Source: an uncultured Gammaproteobacteria bacterium (GTDB lineage Bacteria; Pseudomonadota; Gammaproteobacteria; Pseudomonadales; Porticoccaceae). From it: a stretch of DNA of 64,000 nt. Below are positions 34,456-43,486 of the stretch, piece by piece. Where the stretch lies: contig CAJXQR010000005.1 of assembly GCA_913058345.1 (NCBI GenBank), forward strand, positions 62,001 to 126,000, given 5' to 3'. The notes beneath the pieces are model-generated. The model was given only the letters and a program-made list of their open reading frames with translations, was not told the origin of the DNA and made no database searches. The stretch's first letter is position 1; the number at the start of each line of letters is the position of its first letter. The position numbers and the translations under genes were made by a program.

Positions 34456-35502
34456 ATGATGAAAGTTTTTACCACCATCCCTCAGGATAACCTGTCAAAA
34501 GTACCCGCTGCTGCTCGAGCTATTGAGGCGGGTGGTTACGATGGCATTATGACGATGGAAAATGCCCACGACCCCTTTTTACCACTGGGTGTCGCTGCCA
34601 CGGTCACAAATCGGGTGGAATTAATTACCGGTATCGCTATCGCCTTTGCCCGCAGTCCCATGTCGGCAGCCAATATCGGCTGGGATCTACAGGCCGCCTC
34701 AGAAGGACGCTTTGTGATGGGTTTGGGGAGTCAAATTAAAGCCCATAATTTACGACGTTTCAGCGTACCCTGGTCGCCACCCGCACCGCGCATGCGTGAA
34801 TATGTGCAAGCCTTACGCGCTATTTGGGCCTGCTGGAAGGGTGACGGTAAGTTGGATTTTCGTGGTGAACACTATCAATTCAGCTTGATGACGCCGAACT
34901 TTATTCCAGAGAATTACGCGGCACCACCGCCTGCAGTGACCATGGCCGCTGTCGGCCCGGCCATGCTTCGGGTGGCTGGCGAAGTGTGTGATGGTGTACG
35001 CCTGCATCCCTTCTGTACGCGGGCTTACCTCGATAACGTGGTGATGCCAAAGCTGGAAGAGGGTATGGCGAAATCGGGTCGGCAGCGCGAGTGTTTTGAA
35101 ATAGCCGGGGGTGGTTTTATTGCCTCTGGCCCCGACCAGCAGGCGGTCGATACAATGGTCGAATGGGTGCGTTACCGTTTGGCCTTTTATGCTTCAACTC
35201 CTGCCTATTGGCCGGTGTTGGCTGAGCACGGGCTAGAAGATCTCGGTCAAAAGCTCAATACTATGACCAAAGCTGGTGAATGGGACAAAATTGCCGCTGA
35301 AATTCCCGATGATATGGTGCGTCTTTTTGCCGCCATTGGGCGTCACGACGAAATTGCCAGTGTTATTGAGCAGCGCTTTGGCAATGGCTCTGATGCCATC
35401 TTCGCCAGTATTGCCACGGCGGTACCGGCAGACTTTCCCCCCGGGCTAGTGCAGGACATTCAGCGCATCCCCGTTAAATTCAAAGGCTTTTTCAGCCATT
35501 AA
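34456..35502 (+). CDS. LLM-class oxidoreductase, TIGR03617-like (F420-dependent type)
   Basis: This 348-residue luciferase-like monooxygenase-fold protein opens MMKVFTTIPQDNLSKVPAAARAIEAGGYDGIMTMENAHDPFLPL. That matches the TIGR03617 group, thought to use coenzyme F420. GRFVMGLGSQIKAHNLRRFS and RMREYVQALRAIWACW are LLM family signatures. F420 versus FMN cannot be decided from the sequence. It is followed 34 bp later by a second LLM gene, suggesting an operon. The Shine-Dalgarno sequence is weak, and the start is either of two adjacent ATGs at 34456 and 34459. Confidence 0.82.
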   Translation: MMKVFTTIPQDNLSKVPAAARAIEAGGYDGIMTMENAHDPFLPLGVAATVTNRVELITGIAIAFARSPMSAANIGWDLQAASEGRFVMGLGSQIKAHNLRRFSVPWSPPAPRMREYVQALRAIWACWKGDGKLDFRGEHYQFSLMTPNFIPENYAAPPPAVTMAAVGPAMLRVAGEVCDGVRLHPFCTRAYLDNVVMPKLEEGMAKSGRQRECFEIAGGGFIASGPDQQAVDTMVEWVRYRLAFYASTPAYWPVLAEHGLEDLGQKLNTMTKAGEWDKIAAEIPDDMVRLFAAIGRHDEIASVIEQRFGNGSDAIFASIATAVPADFPPGLVQDIQRIPVKFKGFFSH

Positions 35503-35536
35503 TGTTGGCATTAAAAAACGTTTATAAGGAATACCT

Positions 35537-36472
35537 ATGTCTTTACCCCTCGATACAACCATGCGATTTGGCTGGATGACCTCAATGGACAGTTCCGCTG
35601 CTGTGCGTGAAAGTACAGCTCTGGCTGATCGCATTGGCCTCGACTCTTTGTGGGTTGGCGACCATGTGGCTTTTGCCATCCCAATTATGGATCCGCTACT
35701 GCAACTGGCTCAGGCCGCAGCCTTGAGCGACCGTTTAACCTTTGGCACCTCGGTGTATTTACTCCCCCTGCGCCACCCCACGCCGGTAGCAAAACAGGTG
35801 GCGACACTGGATAGACTCTGCGATGGGCGATTGACCTTCGGCGTTGGTATTGGTGGCGAGTTTCCCAATGAATTTGCTGCCTGTGGTGTGCCAGTGAAAG
35901 AGCGCGGTGCGCGCTTAACGGAAGGCATGAAGGTACTGCGTAAATTATGGACGGGTGACAAGGTCTCCCACGAGGGCAAGTTTTTTCCTTTTAAGGATGT
36001 ACAAATGCTACCCGCACCCGTTCAAAAAGGTGGGCCTCCTATCTGGTGCGGCGGTCGTTCTAAGGCGGCATTAACACGAGCGGGACAGATGGCCGATGGC
36101 TATGTGTCCTATGTGGTCACACCGGAAATGTACAAAGAGTCACTCGATGTCATGGCAGCGGCAGCCGAGGCGGTTAACCGCGAGGTCGAGCGTTTCGACA
36201 CCGCCCACCTCTTGTTTTTCCGTATTGACGATAGTTTTGAAAAGTCCTGGGATGTGGCCACCGAGCACTTGAGCGAGCGCTATGCCAGTGACTTCCGCGG
36301 CCCGGCGAAGAAGTATTGTGCCTTGGGTCGCCCGGAAGATCTGGCGGAAAAAATTAACGCCTTCCGCGCAGCCGGTGTGCGCCACATCATTGTCGACCCT
36401 GTGAGCCCGCCCGGTGAGCGCAGGGAGCAAGTGGAACGCTTTGCTGAAGAGGTAGTCCCACTGCTGAAATAA
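35537..36472 (+). CDS. LLM-class oxidoreductase, TIGR03619-like
   Basis: This 311-residue second LLM oxidoreductase has the TIM-barrel motifs LADRIGLDSLWVGDHV, RLTFGTSVYLLPLRHPTPVAKQVATLDRLCDGRLTFGVGIGGEFPNEF and PPIWCGGRSKAALTRAGQMADGY. It resembles the TIGR03619 F420-dependent group. AAGGAA lies 6 bases before ATG. It probably acts with the preceding LLM protein on a carbonyl or C=C substrate, using reduced F420 or FMN. The downstream hydrolase is on the other strand, so the operon ends here. Confidence 0.82.
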   Translation: MSLPLDTTMRFGWMTSMDSSAAVRESTALADRIGLDSLWVGDHVAFAIPIMDPLLQLAQAAALSDRLTFGTSVYLLPLRHPTPVAKQVATLDRLCDGRLTFGVGIGGEFPNEFAACGVPVKERGARLTEGMKVLRKLWTGDKVSHEGKFFPFKDVQMLPAPVQKGGPPIWCGGRSKAALTRAGQMADGYVSYVVTPEMYKESLDVMAAAAEAVNREVERFDTAHLLFFRIDDSFEKSWDVATEHLSERYASDFRGPAKKYCALGRPEDLAEKINAFRAAGVRHIIVDPVSPPGERREQVERFAEEVVPLLK

Positions 36473-36508
36473 ACGGCAAGTGTTGACGGGCTCTCTACCC
36501 TGAGTGCT

Positions 36509-37285
36509 TTACCATGAGTGCTCGTAATGCACCGGTGGTGGCAACCCCAGAAACTCAAAAACGATATCTTTAGTGGCGGGGTCGGCCAGTATTGAATGGT
36601 GGCTGGTACCTGGCAGGGTGGCACACTTGGCACCGTTAATGGCGTTGGCAAGGGGCTCGACCGGACCGCTAAATTCATCGTGCTGGGCGCCGAGTACCAG
36701 CGTCGGCACGGTCACTTTGCTGAGAAGCGCCTGTTCCAGCTTTTGCCCGATGCCGTGGGTGCAGGCAGCCAGTGCTTTGTGGTCGCTGTGGGTGGAATCA
36801 ACAAAGGCACGGAAAGAAGCGGCGGCTTGATCTTCAATAGCCCATGGCTCATCGCTGAGCAGAGCCTGGGCCATGATTTCGGGGTCGTGCTGCTCCAGTA
36901 ACAAGCTCTCGCCAACCCCGATTAATACCGCTGCGGCTAGTCGGTCACTGTGGTGCAACAGTAAATGCAAAGTAATGCGTGCGCCCATGGAGTGGCTAAT
37001 GACAGGCGCTTTGGCGATATCGAGGTGGTCCATCAAGCGTAGTAAATCACCGGCCATGGTGTCGATGGCGTAGTCTTCTGGGGCGTAGCATTTTTGGCTT
37101 TCACCGTGACCTCGCTGGTCAAATAAGACGGCTTCTCGTTCGGCTTGCATTAACGTGCCCTGCCAGTCGGCAGCGAGCCAGGCCTGGCGACGGTTAGCGG
37201 CAAAACCGTGGGCGAGTATCACCGGGTCTCCGGTGCCCCAGCGCTCGTAACACATTTCGACACCTTGAGAATCAAAGACTGGCAT
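36509..37285 (-). CDS. Alpha/beta hydrolase
   Basis: This 258-residue alpha/beta-fold hydrolase has an oxyanion HGFAANR motif and a nucleophile elbow SHSMG (Ser99). The Asp of the triad probably lies in LVLGAQHDEFSGP, and the His in LPGTSHHSILADP. It resembles 3-oxoadipate enol-lactonase and other small esterases, but the substrate is unknown. It is convergent with the LLM pair (37 bp apart) and divergent from the ABM gene. Confidence 0.85.
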   Translation of the reverse strand: MPVFDSQGVEMCYERWGTGDPVILAHGFAANRRQAWLAADWQGTLMQAEREAVLFDQRGHGESQKCYAPEDYAIDTMAGDLLRLMDHLDIAKAPVISHSMGARITLHLLLHHSDRLAAAVLIGVGESLLLEQHDPEIMAQALLSDEPWAIEDQAAASFRAFVDSTHSDHKALAACTHGIGQKLEQALLSKVTVPTLVLGAQHDEFSGPVEPLANAINGAKCATLPGTSHHSILADPATKDIVFEFLGLPPPVHYEHSW

Positions 37286-37500
37286 TGGAAGGATGCTCCT
37301 ATTATTTTTAGCGTGGCGTTAAGACTAACCAGACAGCGGAGAACTGCCAAGTTTTTCTCAGACTATGTTGTACACCGTCAAATAACGGGAGGCTTGCCAG
37401 TGACGCAGGGGTTATGCATTTTTTTTGCCGGCGATACTTTCTGACAAGAGCTTGTCGTATAGTGGCCGACCACAAAAAACACTTATAAGAGGATATTGTT

Positions 37501-37788
37501 ATGTTGGGAGTTATCGCAACACTGACTATTCAAGAGGGCAAACAGGAAGGTTTTGAGGCGCTAATGCGTGATCTGGCCGCTCAGGTTAAAGCCAAAGAAG
37601 CGGATTGCACGTTCTATGAATTGCATAAAACCGATGATGCGACGGTTTACATTATGCTGGAACAGTACACCAGCCAGGCCGCTTTTGATGCTCATGGTAA
37701 AACCCCACACTTTCAGGAGCTAGGGGGTCGTTTGGGTGATTTTCTGGCCGCTGCTCCAGATATTCAGGTTCTACAGGGCGTTAATTAA
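37501..37788 (+). CDS. Antibiotic biosynthesis monooxygenase (ABM) domain protein
   Basis: This 95-residue dimeric alpha/beta-barrel protein has the pattern GVIATLTIQEGKQEGFEALMRDLAAQVKAKEADCTFYELHKTDDATVYIMLEQYTSQAAFDAHGKTPHFQELGGRLGDFL. Relatives are cofactorless quinol or heme-type monooxygenases and small regulators. No cofactor-binding residue stands out here. AGAGGA lies before ATG. It precedes the split MaoC pair by about 95 bp, with a hairpin between, so the units may be separate. Confidence 0.85.
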   Translation: MLGVIATLTIQEGKQEGFEALMRDLAAQVKAKEADCTFYELHKTDDATVYIMLEQYTSQAAFDAHGKTPHFQELGGRLGDFLAAAPDIQVLQGVN

Positions 37789-37809
37789 GCGATTGAAACG
37801 AGATCTGGA

Positions 37810-37841
37810 TGTGGGCCTGTTGGCCCCACATTCCTTTTATT
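37810..37841 (+). terminator. Terminator-like hairpin after ABM gene
   Basis: TGTGGGCC (37810-37817) pairs with GGCCCCACA (37822-37830) with one bulged C and a TGTT loop, followed by a short pyrimidine/T-rich run. Moderate support only. Confidence 0.4.
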
Positions 37842-37883
37842 ACGGCATTTTGTTATTACAACGAGCACTACAGGACATTAATT

Positions 37884-38339
37884 ATGGCTGAATTATTAAG
37901 CCCCGAGATTAAGGCGTGTATTGGCCAGGCCAGCCCCTCAATCCATGTTGAAGTCACGCGTCGGGATTTACGGAAGTACGCAGTTTCTACCGGTCAAAAG
38001 GCTAAGAAATATCTCGATGGCGATGTTGCCCCCCCACTGTTTCATTTTGGCTATGCGATGGAAATATTGCCCGTCGATGAATTGCGCAAAGACGGTATTG
38101 CCGAAGATAAATTGATCCCCGAATTGCCCCTCAAACGCTTGATGGCCGGTAGCTCAGACACGGTTTATCACCGTCCTATTCATGCGGGCGATAAATTGGT
38201 GGTCACTCGCAAGCTCAAAGACCTCTACGAAAAAGAGGGCCGCACCGGGCCACTGATTTTTGTGGTCACCGAGGTAGTGGTTGAAACTGAGGCCGGTGAG
38301 CCGGTATTGAACGAAACCACATCTTTGATTGCGAGGTGA
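37884..38339 (+). CDS. MaoC-like dehydratase, N-terminal-type subunit
   Basis: This 151-residue hotdog-fold protein of the FAS1-like/MaoC N-terminal dehydratase type reads IHVEVTRRDLRKYAVSTGQKAKKYLDGDVAPPLFHFGYAMEILPVDELRKDG, then RLMAGSSDTVYHRPIHAGDKLVVTRKLKDLYEKEGRTGPLIFVVTEVVVETEAGE. It lacks the hydratase N-P-x-H motif and so probably provides the acyl-binding half. ATG 37884 is chosen (AGGA 9 bases upstream); the frame extends to 37809. The partner at 38343 starts 3 bp downstream, which implies a heterodimeric hydratase. Confidence 0.82.
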   Translation: MAELLSPEIKACIGQASPSIHVEVTRRDLRKYAVSTGQKAKKYLDGDVAPPLFHFGYAMEILPVDELRKDGIAEDKLIPELPLKRLMAGSSDTVYHRPIHAGDKLVVTRKLKDLYEKEGRTGPLIFVVTEVVVETEAGEPVLNETTSLIAR

Positions 38340-38342
38340 TCT

Positions 38343-38753
38343 ATGCTGAATTTTGACACGATAAAGGTGGGTGACGCACTGCCCAGCCGCGAGCACACGG
38401 CGAACATTGTGCAATTATTTATGTACAACGCAGCGATCTGGAACCCCCATCGCATTCACTTCGACCACGCCTATGCCACGGAAGAAGAAGGTTATCCGGG
38501 TATTGTTCTCGATGGTCCCCTGCAGGGCGACTGGATTGGCCAGGTCGTTACTGACTGGATTGGTGACGACGCTACCTTGGTGTCTTTCGGTTATACCAAC
38601 CGGCGTGCCGCTATGCTGGGCGAAACCATGACGGCGGGTGGTAAGGTCGAAGAAAAAAATGAGCAAACCAGAGAAGTCAAAGTCAGTCTGTATTTGCAAA
38701 ATGGCGAAGGCGAGGTGACCATTCCCGGTCATGCGGTTGTGCGCTTCGCTTAA
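38343..38753 (+). CDS. MaoC-like dehydratase, catalytic-type subunit
   Basis: This 136-residue hotdog-fold protein has hydratase-2-like sequence NAAIWNPHRIHFDHAYATEEEGYPGIVLDGPLQG. In classical hydratase 2 the motif is G-D-x-N-P-x-H; here Asp is replaced in the A-I-W-N-P-H context, as in the HTD2/mesaconyl-CoA hydratase-like branch. GAGG spaced 7 bases lies before ATG, and the gap from the upstream subunit is 3 bp. Together they would hydrate an enoyl-CoA or related thioester. A terminator at 38762-38804 ends the operon. Confidence 0.82.
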   Translation: MLNFDTIKVGDALPSREHTANIVQLFMYNAAIWNPHRIHFDHAYATEEEGYPGIVLDGPLQGDWIGQVVTDWIGDDATLVSFGYTNRRAAMLGETMTAGGKVEEKNEQTREVKVSLYLQNGEGEVTIPGHAVVRFA

Positions 38754-38761
38754 ATCGTAGT

Positions 38762-38804
38762 GATTACCTGGGCAGCGTTAGTTTGCTCAGGTAATCTCTT
38801 CTTA
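38762..38804 (+). terminator. Terminator hairpin after MaoC pair
   Basis: GATTACCTGGGCA (38762-38774) pairs with TGCTCAGGTAATC (38784-38796) with one mismatch, then a T-rich stretch. It starts 9 bp after the stop of the preceding gene. Confidence 0.7.
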
Positions 38805-39140
38805 ATTTTACTGTCTCGCAACATTGCTCTTTTTAATGGCTCTATAAAGCTGAATTATTCCCCGATCTAGCCTTTATTATTTGAATCCAAGTTGTTTTGT
38901 TTCTACCGGTCACGATTAATTATACTGACTGCCTACAGCAGGAAAGGCTTGCCATTGCGTTTTTTGTCTCGTGAAAATACCTCTATTATCAAAGGCTTGC
39001 TGTATTTATAGGTTCCTCCTTGTAAGTTTTTTCATGGTTTAAATTCATTAAAATCTTATTTTTGATGTCCTTAAGCTGTTGATTTATGTCAATGTATTGC
39101 GGCAAAATCAAAGCTTTATATCAGTGACGGCAGAAATACG
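38805..39140. other. AT-rich intergenic region upstream of amidohydrolase 2
   Basis: About 335 bp with no gene, AT-rich throughout, probably holding the promoter of the second amidohydrolase. No clear repeat or operator was found. Confidence 0.4.
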
Positions 39141-41021
39141 ATGACACAACAAAATACTTGTGATGTATTAATAAAAAATGCCCTCGTTTTTGACGGCAGC
39201 GGTAATGCGCCTGTAACTGAAGATCTAGCCATTCTCAATGGCAAGGTTCTTAAGCGCGGTGCCAACTTGCAGTTCGAAAGCGTGGGAGAAACAGTGGATG
39301 CAACGGGCATGTGGTTGACGCCCGGCCTCCTTGATATTCACACTCATCTGGATTTAGAAGTTGAGGTGAATCCTGGGTTAGGTGAGGCGGTGCGGCATGG
39401 CACCACCACCGTATTGCTGGGCAATTGCTCTCTGGGTGTCGCCTTTGGTTCCCAGGAGAAAAATGGTGAGAGCCCGATTGTCGACTGCTTTACCCGTGTG
39501 GAAAACATGCCAAAGAAAGTTCTGCGCCAGTGTATTGAAAAGATCACCTGGGACAATACCGCAGACTATATGGATCACTTTTCGGACCTGCCCCTGGGCC
39601 CCAACGTCGCTGCTTTTGTGCCGAATTCAATGTTGCGCATTGAAGTCATGGGCACTAATGATTCGATTAGTCGACCCTCTACCGATGCCGAAAAGAAACA
39701 AATGCAGACCATCATGAGCGATTGTATGAGCCAGGGTTACATGGGCTTGTCCACCGATCAAATTGTCTTTCACTACATGGCCAACGAGCCTAATAAGAAC
39801 AAGCGTATACCCACACACTTTGCCGAAGATGATGAATTGCGTCCAATGTTGGAAATTGTGCGCAAAAAAGGGGGCATTTGGCAGACTAACCCCGACGGGG
39901 AAAAAATGGTACGCACCTTGAAACGTTTTTTCTGGTCTTGTGCCCGCTTCCGAAGAAAGCCTCTGAAAATATCGGCTCTGACCGCTGTGGATTTTGTTTC
40001 CATTCCCGGTGTCTGGAAGAAAATGCTCAAATTGGGCAGGGTGATTAACTCGAAGTTGCTGGGCGGTAAAATCCACTTTCAGGCCCTCGGTGGTGGTTTT
40101 CGTATGTTTTCCGATGGCATGATTTCCCCAGTGTTTGAAGAGCTGGAATCAACCCGTGAAATTATTGCCTGCGAAGTTGACCAGCCGGAGGAGCGTCAAA
40201 AGCTGTTTAATGACCCGGGCTGGCTAGCCCGTTTTGACGCCGACTGGAAACGCATGACAGCAACAGACGTCGATCTCACTAAGCTGGGTGGCAATAAAGA
40301 TGCCGCTACTTTTCAAATGGACTTTGAAAAAATGTATTTTTCCGACTGCGCTGTGCCCAGCTGGAATGGTGACTCTCTGGCGACGGTGATGCGTCGGCTG
40401 GCCAAGTTCCATGCCAGTGGCGGCAAAGAAGGTGCAAAAGATGCGGCTGAAGCTGAAGAATTTGCCAAATTTCCACCCGAAACAGATGACCAAAAAGAAT
40501 TCTGGTTACAGGGTATGCGTCTTTACGACATGGGTTTTCGCTGGTGGTTTGATGTGGCTAACCTCGATGAAGATATTGTTGAAGAAATTCTGTTTGACCC
40601 TAATGCGCTGCCGGGTTTTAACGACTCCGGTGCTCATTTGACCAACCTGTCATTCTACGACGGCAATCTTGGCACCCTGCGTATTGCACAAAAACGGGGA
40701 GATATGCGTGTGGCTCATGCGGTACACCGTTTAACCCGCGAAGCTGCCGAGTTCTTTAATCTGGATGTTGGTTCTATTGAACCCGGTGCTCAGGCGGACA
40801 TTGTGTTGATTAACCCCGAAGAGCTGAAGAAGCACGATATGAACGACAGCCGCCAAAAAATCTATCACGATCTGTTTGGTCAGGATGTGTTAGTTAACCG
40901 CACTGATGGTGTGGTGGAGCAGGTTTACATTAAAGGTGTTCGCGTCTGGGAAGATGGCAGCACTTATACTCCGGCTTTGGGTACCCAAACCTTGGGTAGA
41001 GCTTTAAGGGCCAATGCTTAA
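39141..41021 (+). CDS. Amidohydrolase family 3, second D-aminoacylase-like enzyme
   Basis: This 626-residue enzyme has H66 and H68 in GLLDIHTHLDLEVEV and the family Cys in LLGNCSLG. The C-terminal NDSGAHLTNLSFYDG and SIEPGAQADIVLINPEE segments match the family. It is clearly homologous to, but strongly diverged from, the enzyme at 32566. A highly charged insertion (KRFFWSCARFRRKPLKISAL, about residues 255-275) looks unusual for the family. It is a monocistronic unit with a terminator at 41100-41123. The substrate is unknown. Confidence 0.82.
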   Translation: MTQQNTCDVLIKNALVFDGSGNAPVTEDLAILNGKVLKRGANLQFESVGETVDATGMWLTPGLLDIHTHLDLEVEVNPGLGEAVRHGTTTVLLGNCSLGVAFGSQEKNGESPIVDCFTRVENMPKKVLRQCIEKITWDNTADYMDHFSDLPLGPNVAAFVPNSMLRIEVMGTNDSISRPSTDAEKKQMQTIMSDCMSQGYMGLSTDQIVFHYMANEPNKNKRIPTHFAEDDELRPMLEIVRKKGGIWQTNPDGEKMVRTLKRFFWSCARFRRKPLKISALTAVDFVSIPGVWKKMLKLGRVINSKLLGGKIHFQALGGGFRMFSDGMISPVFEELESTREIIACEVDQPEERQKLFNDPGWLARFDADWKRMTATDVDLTKLGGNKDAATFQMDFEKMYFSDCAVPSWNGDSLATVMRRLAKFHASGGKEGAKDAAEAEEFAKFPPETDDQKEFWLQGMRLYDMGFRWWFDVANLDEDIVEEILFDPNALPGFNDSGAHLTNLSFYDGNLGTLRIAQKRGDMRVAHAVHRLTREAAEFFNLDVGSIEPGAQADIVLINPEELKKHDMNDSRQKIYHDLFGQDVLVNRTDGVVEQVYIKGVRVWEDGSTYTPALGTQTLGRALRANA

Positions 41022-41099
41022 TTTGGCGGTTTAGCAGTAGTCATTGTGCGAAGCACTGTGTAAATTTTTAGCAGTGTTTTTGACAGTGTCTTTAAGAAG

Positions 41100-41123
41100 G
41101 CGAGCTCACGGGCTCGCTTTTTT
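41100..41123 (+). terminator. Rho-independent terminator after amidohydrolase 2
   Basis: GCGAGC (41100-41105), loop TCACGG, GCTCGC (41112-41117), followed by six T residues. Confidence 0.8.
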
Positions 41124-41225
41124 GTGGGTGGTTATATTTGTGAAGGCCTATATTTGTAGCTGATTTCAGAAGAGATTTTGTGTGGGGCTTGAACTCTCCT
41201 AGCTTTTTAGCAGGCTTTTTGCCGC

Positions 41226-43391
41226 TTAAGAACTAACTAAAATTGCGGCTCTAACGCACTGCAGTACCCCTTTACTATAGATTCCATCCAGTAATGCACT
41301 GCTAGCGCGATAGGAAAAGCGCCGCTCAGCCAGGTCATCTTGAGCCAGCAGGGCATCTTCTATATTGGCGATATCGTTAGGACTGAGTTCAGCGAGACCG
41401 CTGAGTACTTCGTCGCTCTCAAGGCTGCCTTCCTCAATCAGCTTGGCAAGGTGATGATAGAGTTGTTGTTCCGAGAGACCACGTTGTTGAACGATTTGCT
41501 CGGCACTCATACCGGTGCGGCACAGGGCGAGTACTTCGTGCTGTTCGTTTTCTTGTGCTTGTTGAGGCGATGTATCCGGGCCTTGTTCGTGCTCGCGGAT
41601 AACCTCGATAAAGGCATCGCCGTAGCGTTCCATTTTCGCGGCACCGACACCACTGATGTCGAGCATTTGTTGCCCATTGATAGGTCGATGACTGAGCATT
41701 TCCATCAAAGTGGCATCGTGAAAAATCACATAGGGCGGCACCGATTGTTCGTCGGCCAAGGCTTTTCGACACTGGCGCAGGGCTTCCCACAGTGCTTTAT
41801 CTGCTTCGGCAATATTGTGTTTGTTGCGCGCTTTGCGGGAGCCACTGGCTTGTAGAACACTTTCTTTCGCTTCGCGACGCAGCGATATCATCTCTTCACC
41901 CCGTAACAGGGGTCGGGCTTTTTCAGCCAGGCGCAAGCCGCCAAAACCACTAACATCGACACTCAAAAACCCACGGGCAACCAACTGGCGAAACACCGAA
42001 CGCCACTGATTGGTGTCGAGTTCTTTACCGATGCCGTAGGTCGATACTTGCTGATGGCCGAACTGCGTCATTCTGTCGTTCTCTTTACCCAATAGCACAT
42101 CGACCAGGTGATTGACGCCGAAGCGCTGTTCGGTGCGATACACCGTGGACAGGGCTTTTTGCGCGGCGACGGTGCCGTCCCACAATTCAGGCGGTGTCAG
42201 ACAAGTGTCGCAATTGCCGCATTGCTCGGGAGCATCGTCGCCAAAGTAGTGGAGCAGGGCGTGTCGGCGGCAGCTGGTGATTTCACACAAGCCGAGCATG
42301 GCGTCGAGGCGATGGCGCTCGATGCGTTTGTGCTCGTCGTTGCCATTGGAGTCATCGAGCATTTGTCGCAGCTTAATCACATCTTGCAGGCCGTAGACCA
42401 TCCACGCCGTAGCAGCTTGGCCGTCGCGCCCGGCTCGGCCCGTTTCCTGATAATAGGCTTCGAGACTTTTCGGTAGATCGAGGTGGGCGATAAAGCGCAC
42501 ATCGGGTTTGTCGATGCCCATACCAAAGGCGATGGTGGCGACAATAATCACTTTCTCTTCACGCAAAAAACGCCGCTGATTCTCCTGGCGTTTATCGGCG
42601 CTAATACCAGCGTGGTAGGGCAGCGCTTTAAAACCTTCATCACACAGCCACTCGGCGATGGCTTCAACCTTTTTGCGCGACAGACAGTAGACAATACCGC
42701 TGTCGTGTTCGTGTTCGCGGCGTAAAAAGCGCAATAACTGCTGGCGAGGGTTTTGCTTAGTGGCGATGCGGTACTGGATATTAGGTCGGTCAAAGCGGCT
42801 AATAAATTGCTGCGCTTCGCTGAGTTGCAGGCGCGAGATAATTTCTTCGCGGGTGCGCTGGTCAGCAGTGGCGGTGAGGGCGATACGCGGAACGTGGGGG
42901 AAACGCTCGTGCAGTAAGCTCAGCTGCAAATAGTCGGCGCGAAAATCGTGGCCCCACTGGGACACGCAGTGAGCTTCGTCGATAGCAAACAGAGCTAAAT
43001 CGATGCGCTCAAACAGAGCTAGAGTGGTGGCTTGAATTAAGCGCTCCGGGGCGACGTAGAGTAAATCTAACTCGCCATTGAGCAGTTGCTGTTCTATCGC
43101 TTGCTGGCGCTGGTAATCGAGAGTCGAGTTGAGAAAGCCCGCACGCACACCGAGCTGTGTCAGGGCGTCGACCTGGTCTTGCATCAATGCAATAAGGGGT
43201 GAGATGACAATGGCGACGCCGGGTCGCAACAGGGCGGGCAGTTGGTAGCACAGAGATTTGCCGCCCCCAGTGGGCATTAACACCAGGGCGTCGCGCCCCT
43301 CTACTATTTCGTCAATAATCGCTTGCTGGTCACCGCGAAAGTGGGCGTAACCAAAGGTTTTCTCAAGTACAGTTTGGGCATTGATAGTCAT
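41226..43391 (-). CDS. recQ: ATP-dependent DNA helicase RecQ
   Basis: This 721-residue 3'-5' helicase works in recombination and fork repair. It has Walker A LMPTGGGKSLCYQ, DEAH in LFAIDEAHCVSQWGHDFRADY, RecQ helicase motif VI YYQETGRAGRDGQ, the zinc cysteines of the RQC (CEITSCRRH, CGNCDTC) and an HRDC domain (PPYVIFHDATLMEMLSHRPINGQQMLDISGVGAAKMERYG). It exceeds the common length of about 610 by a C-terminal extension (GMSAEQIVQQRGLSEQQLYHHLAKLIEEGSL and beyond), which looks like an added helix-turn-helix module. Confidence 0.95.
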   Translation of the reverse strand: MTINAQTVLEKTFGYAHFRGDQQAIIDEIVEGRDALVLMPTGGGKSLCYQLPALLRPGVAIVISPLIALMQDQVDALTQLGVRAGFLNSTLDYQRQQAIEQQLLNGELDLLYVAPERLIQATTLALFERIDLALFAIDEAHCVSQWGHDFRADYLQLSLLHERFPHVPRIALTATADQRTREEIISRLQLSEAQQFISRFDRPNIQYRIATKQNPRQQLLRFLRREHEHDSGIVYCLSRKKVEAIAEWLCDEGFKALPYHAGISADKRQENQRRFLREEKVIIVATIAFGMGIDKPDVRFIAHLDLPKSLEAYYQETGRAGRDGQAATAWMVYGLQDVIKLRQMLDDSNGNDEHKRIERHRLDAMLGLCEITSCRRHALLHYFGDDAPEQCGNCDTCLTPPELWDGTVAAQKALSTVYRTEQRFGVNHLVDVLLGKENDRMTQFGHQQVSTYGIGKELDTNQWRSVFRQLVARGFLSVDVSGFGGLRLAEKARPLLRGEEMISLRREAKESVLQASGSRKARNKHNIAEADKALWEALRQCRKALADEQSVPPYVIFHDATLMEMLSHRPINGQQMLDISGVGAAKMERYGDAFIEVIREHEQGPDTSPQQAQENEQHEVLALCRTGMSAEQIVQQRGLSEQQLYHHLAKLIEEGSLESDEVLSGLAELSPNDIANIEDALLAQDDLAERRFSYRASSALLDGIYSKGVLQCVRAAILVSS

Positions 43392-43486
43392 GGGTGGCGA
43401 TTATAGAGACTTCTCAAATCAGAGGCTTCCATAATTATGGTGGTGTTTTATCGAGAGCGGGTTCTTATTGCCACCAGATTAATGGG

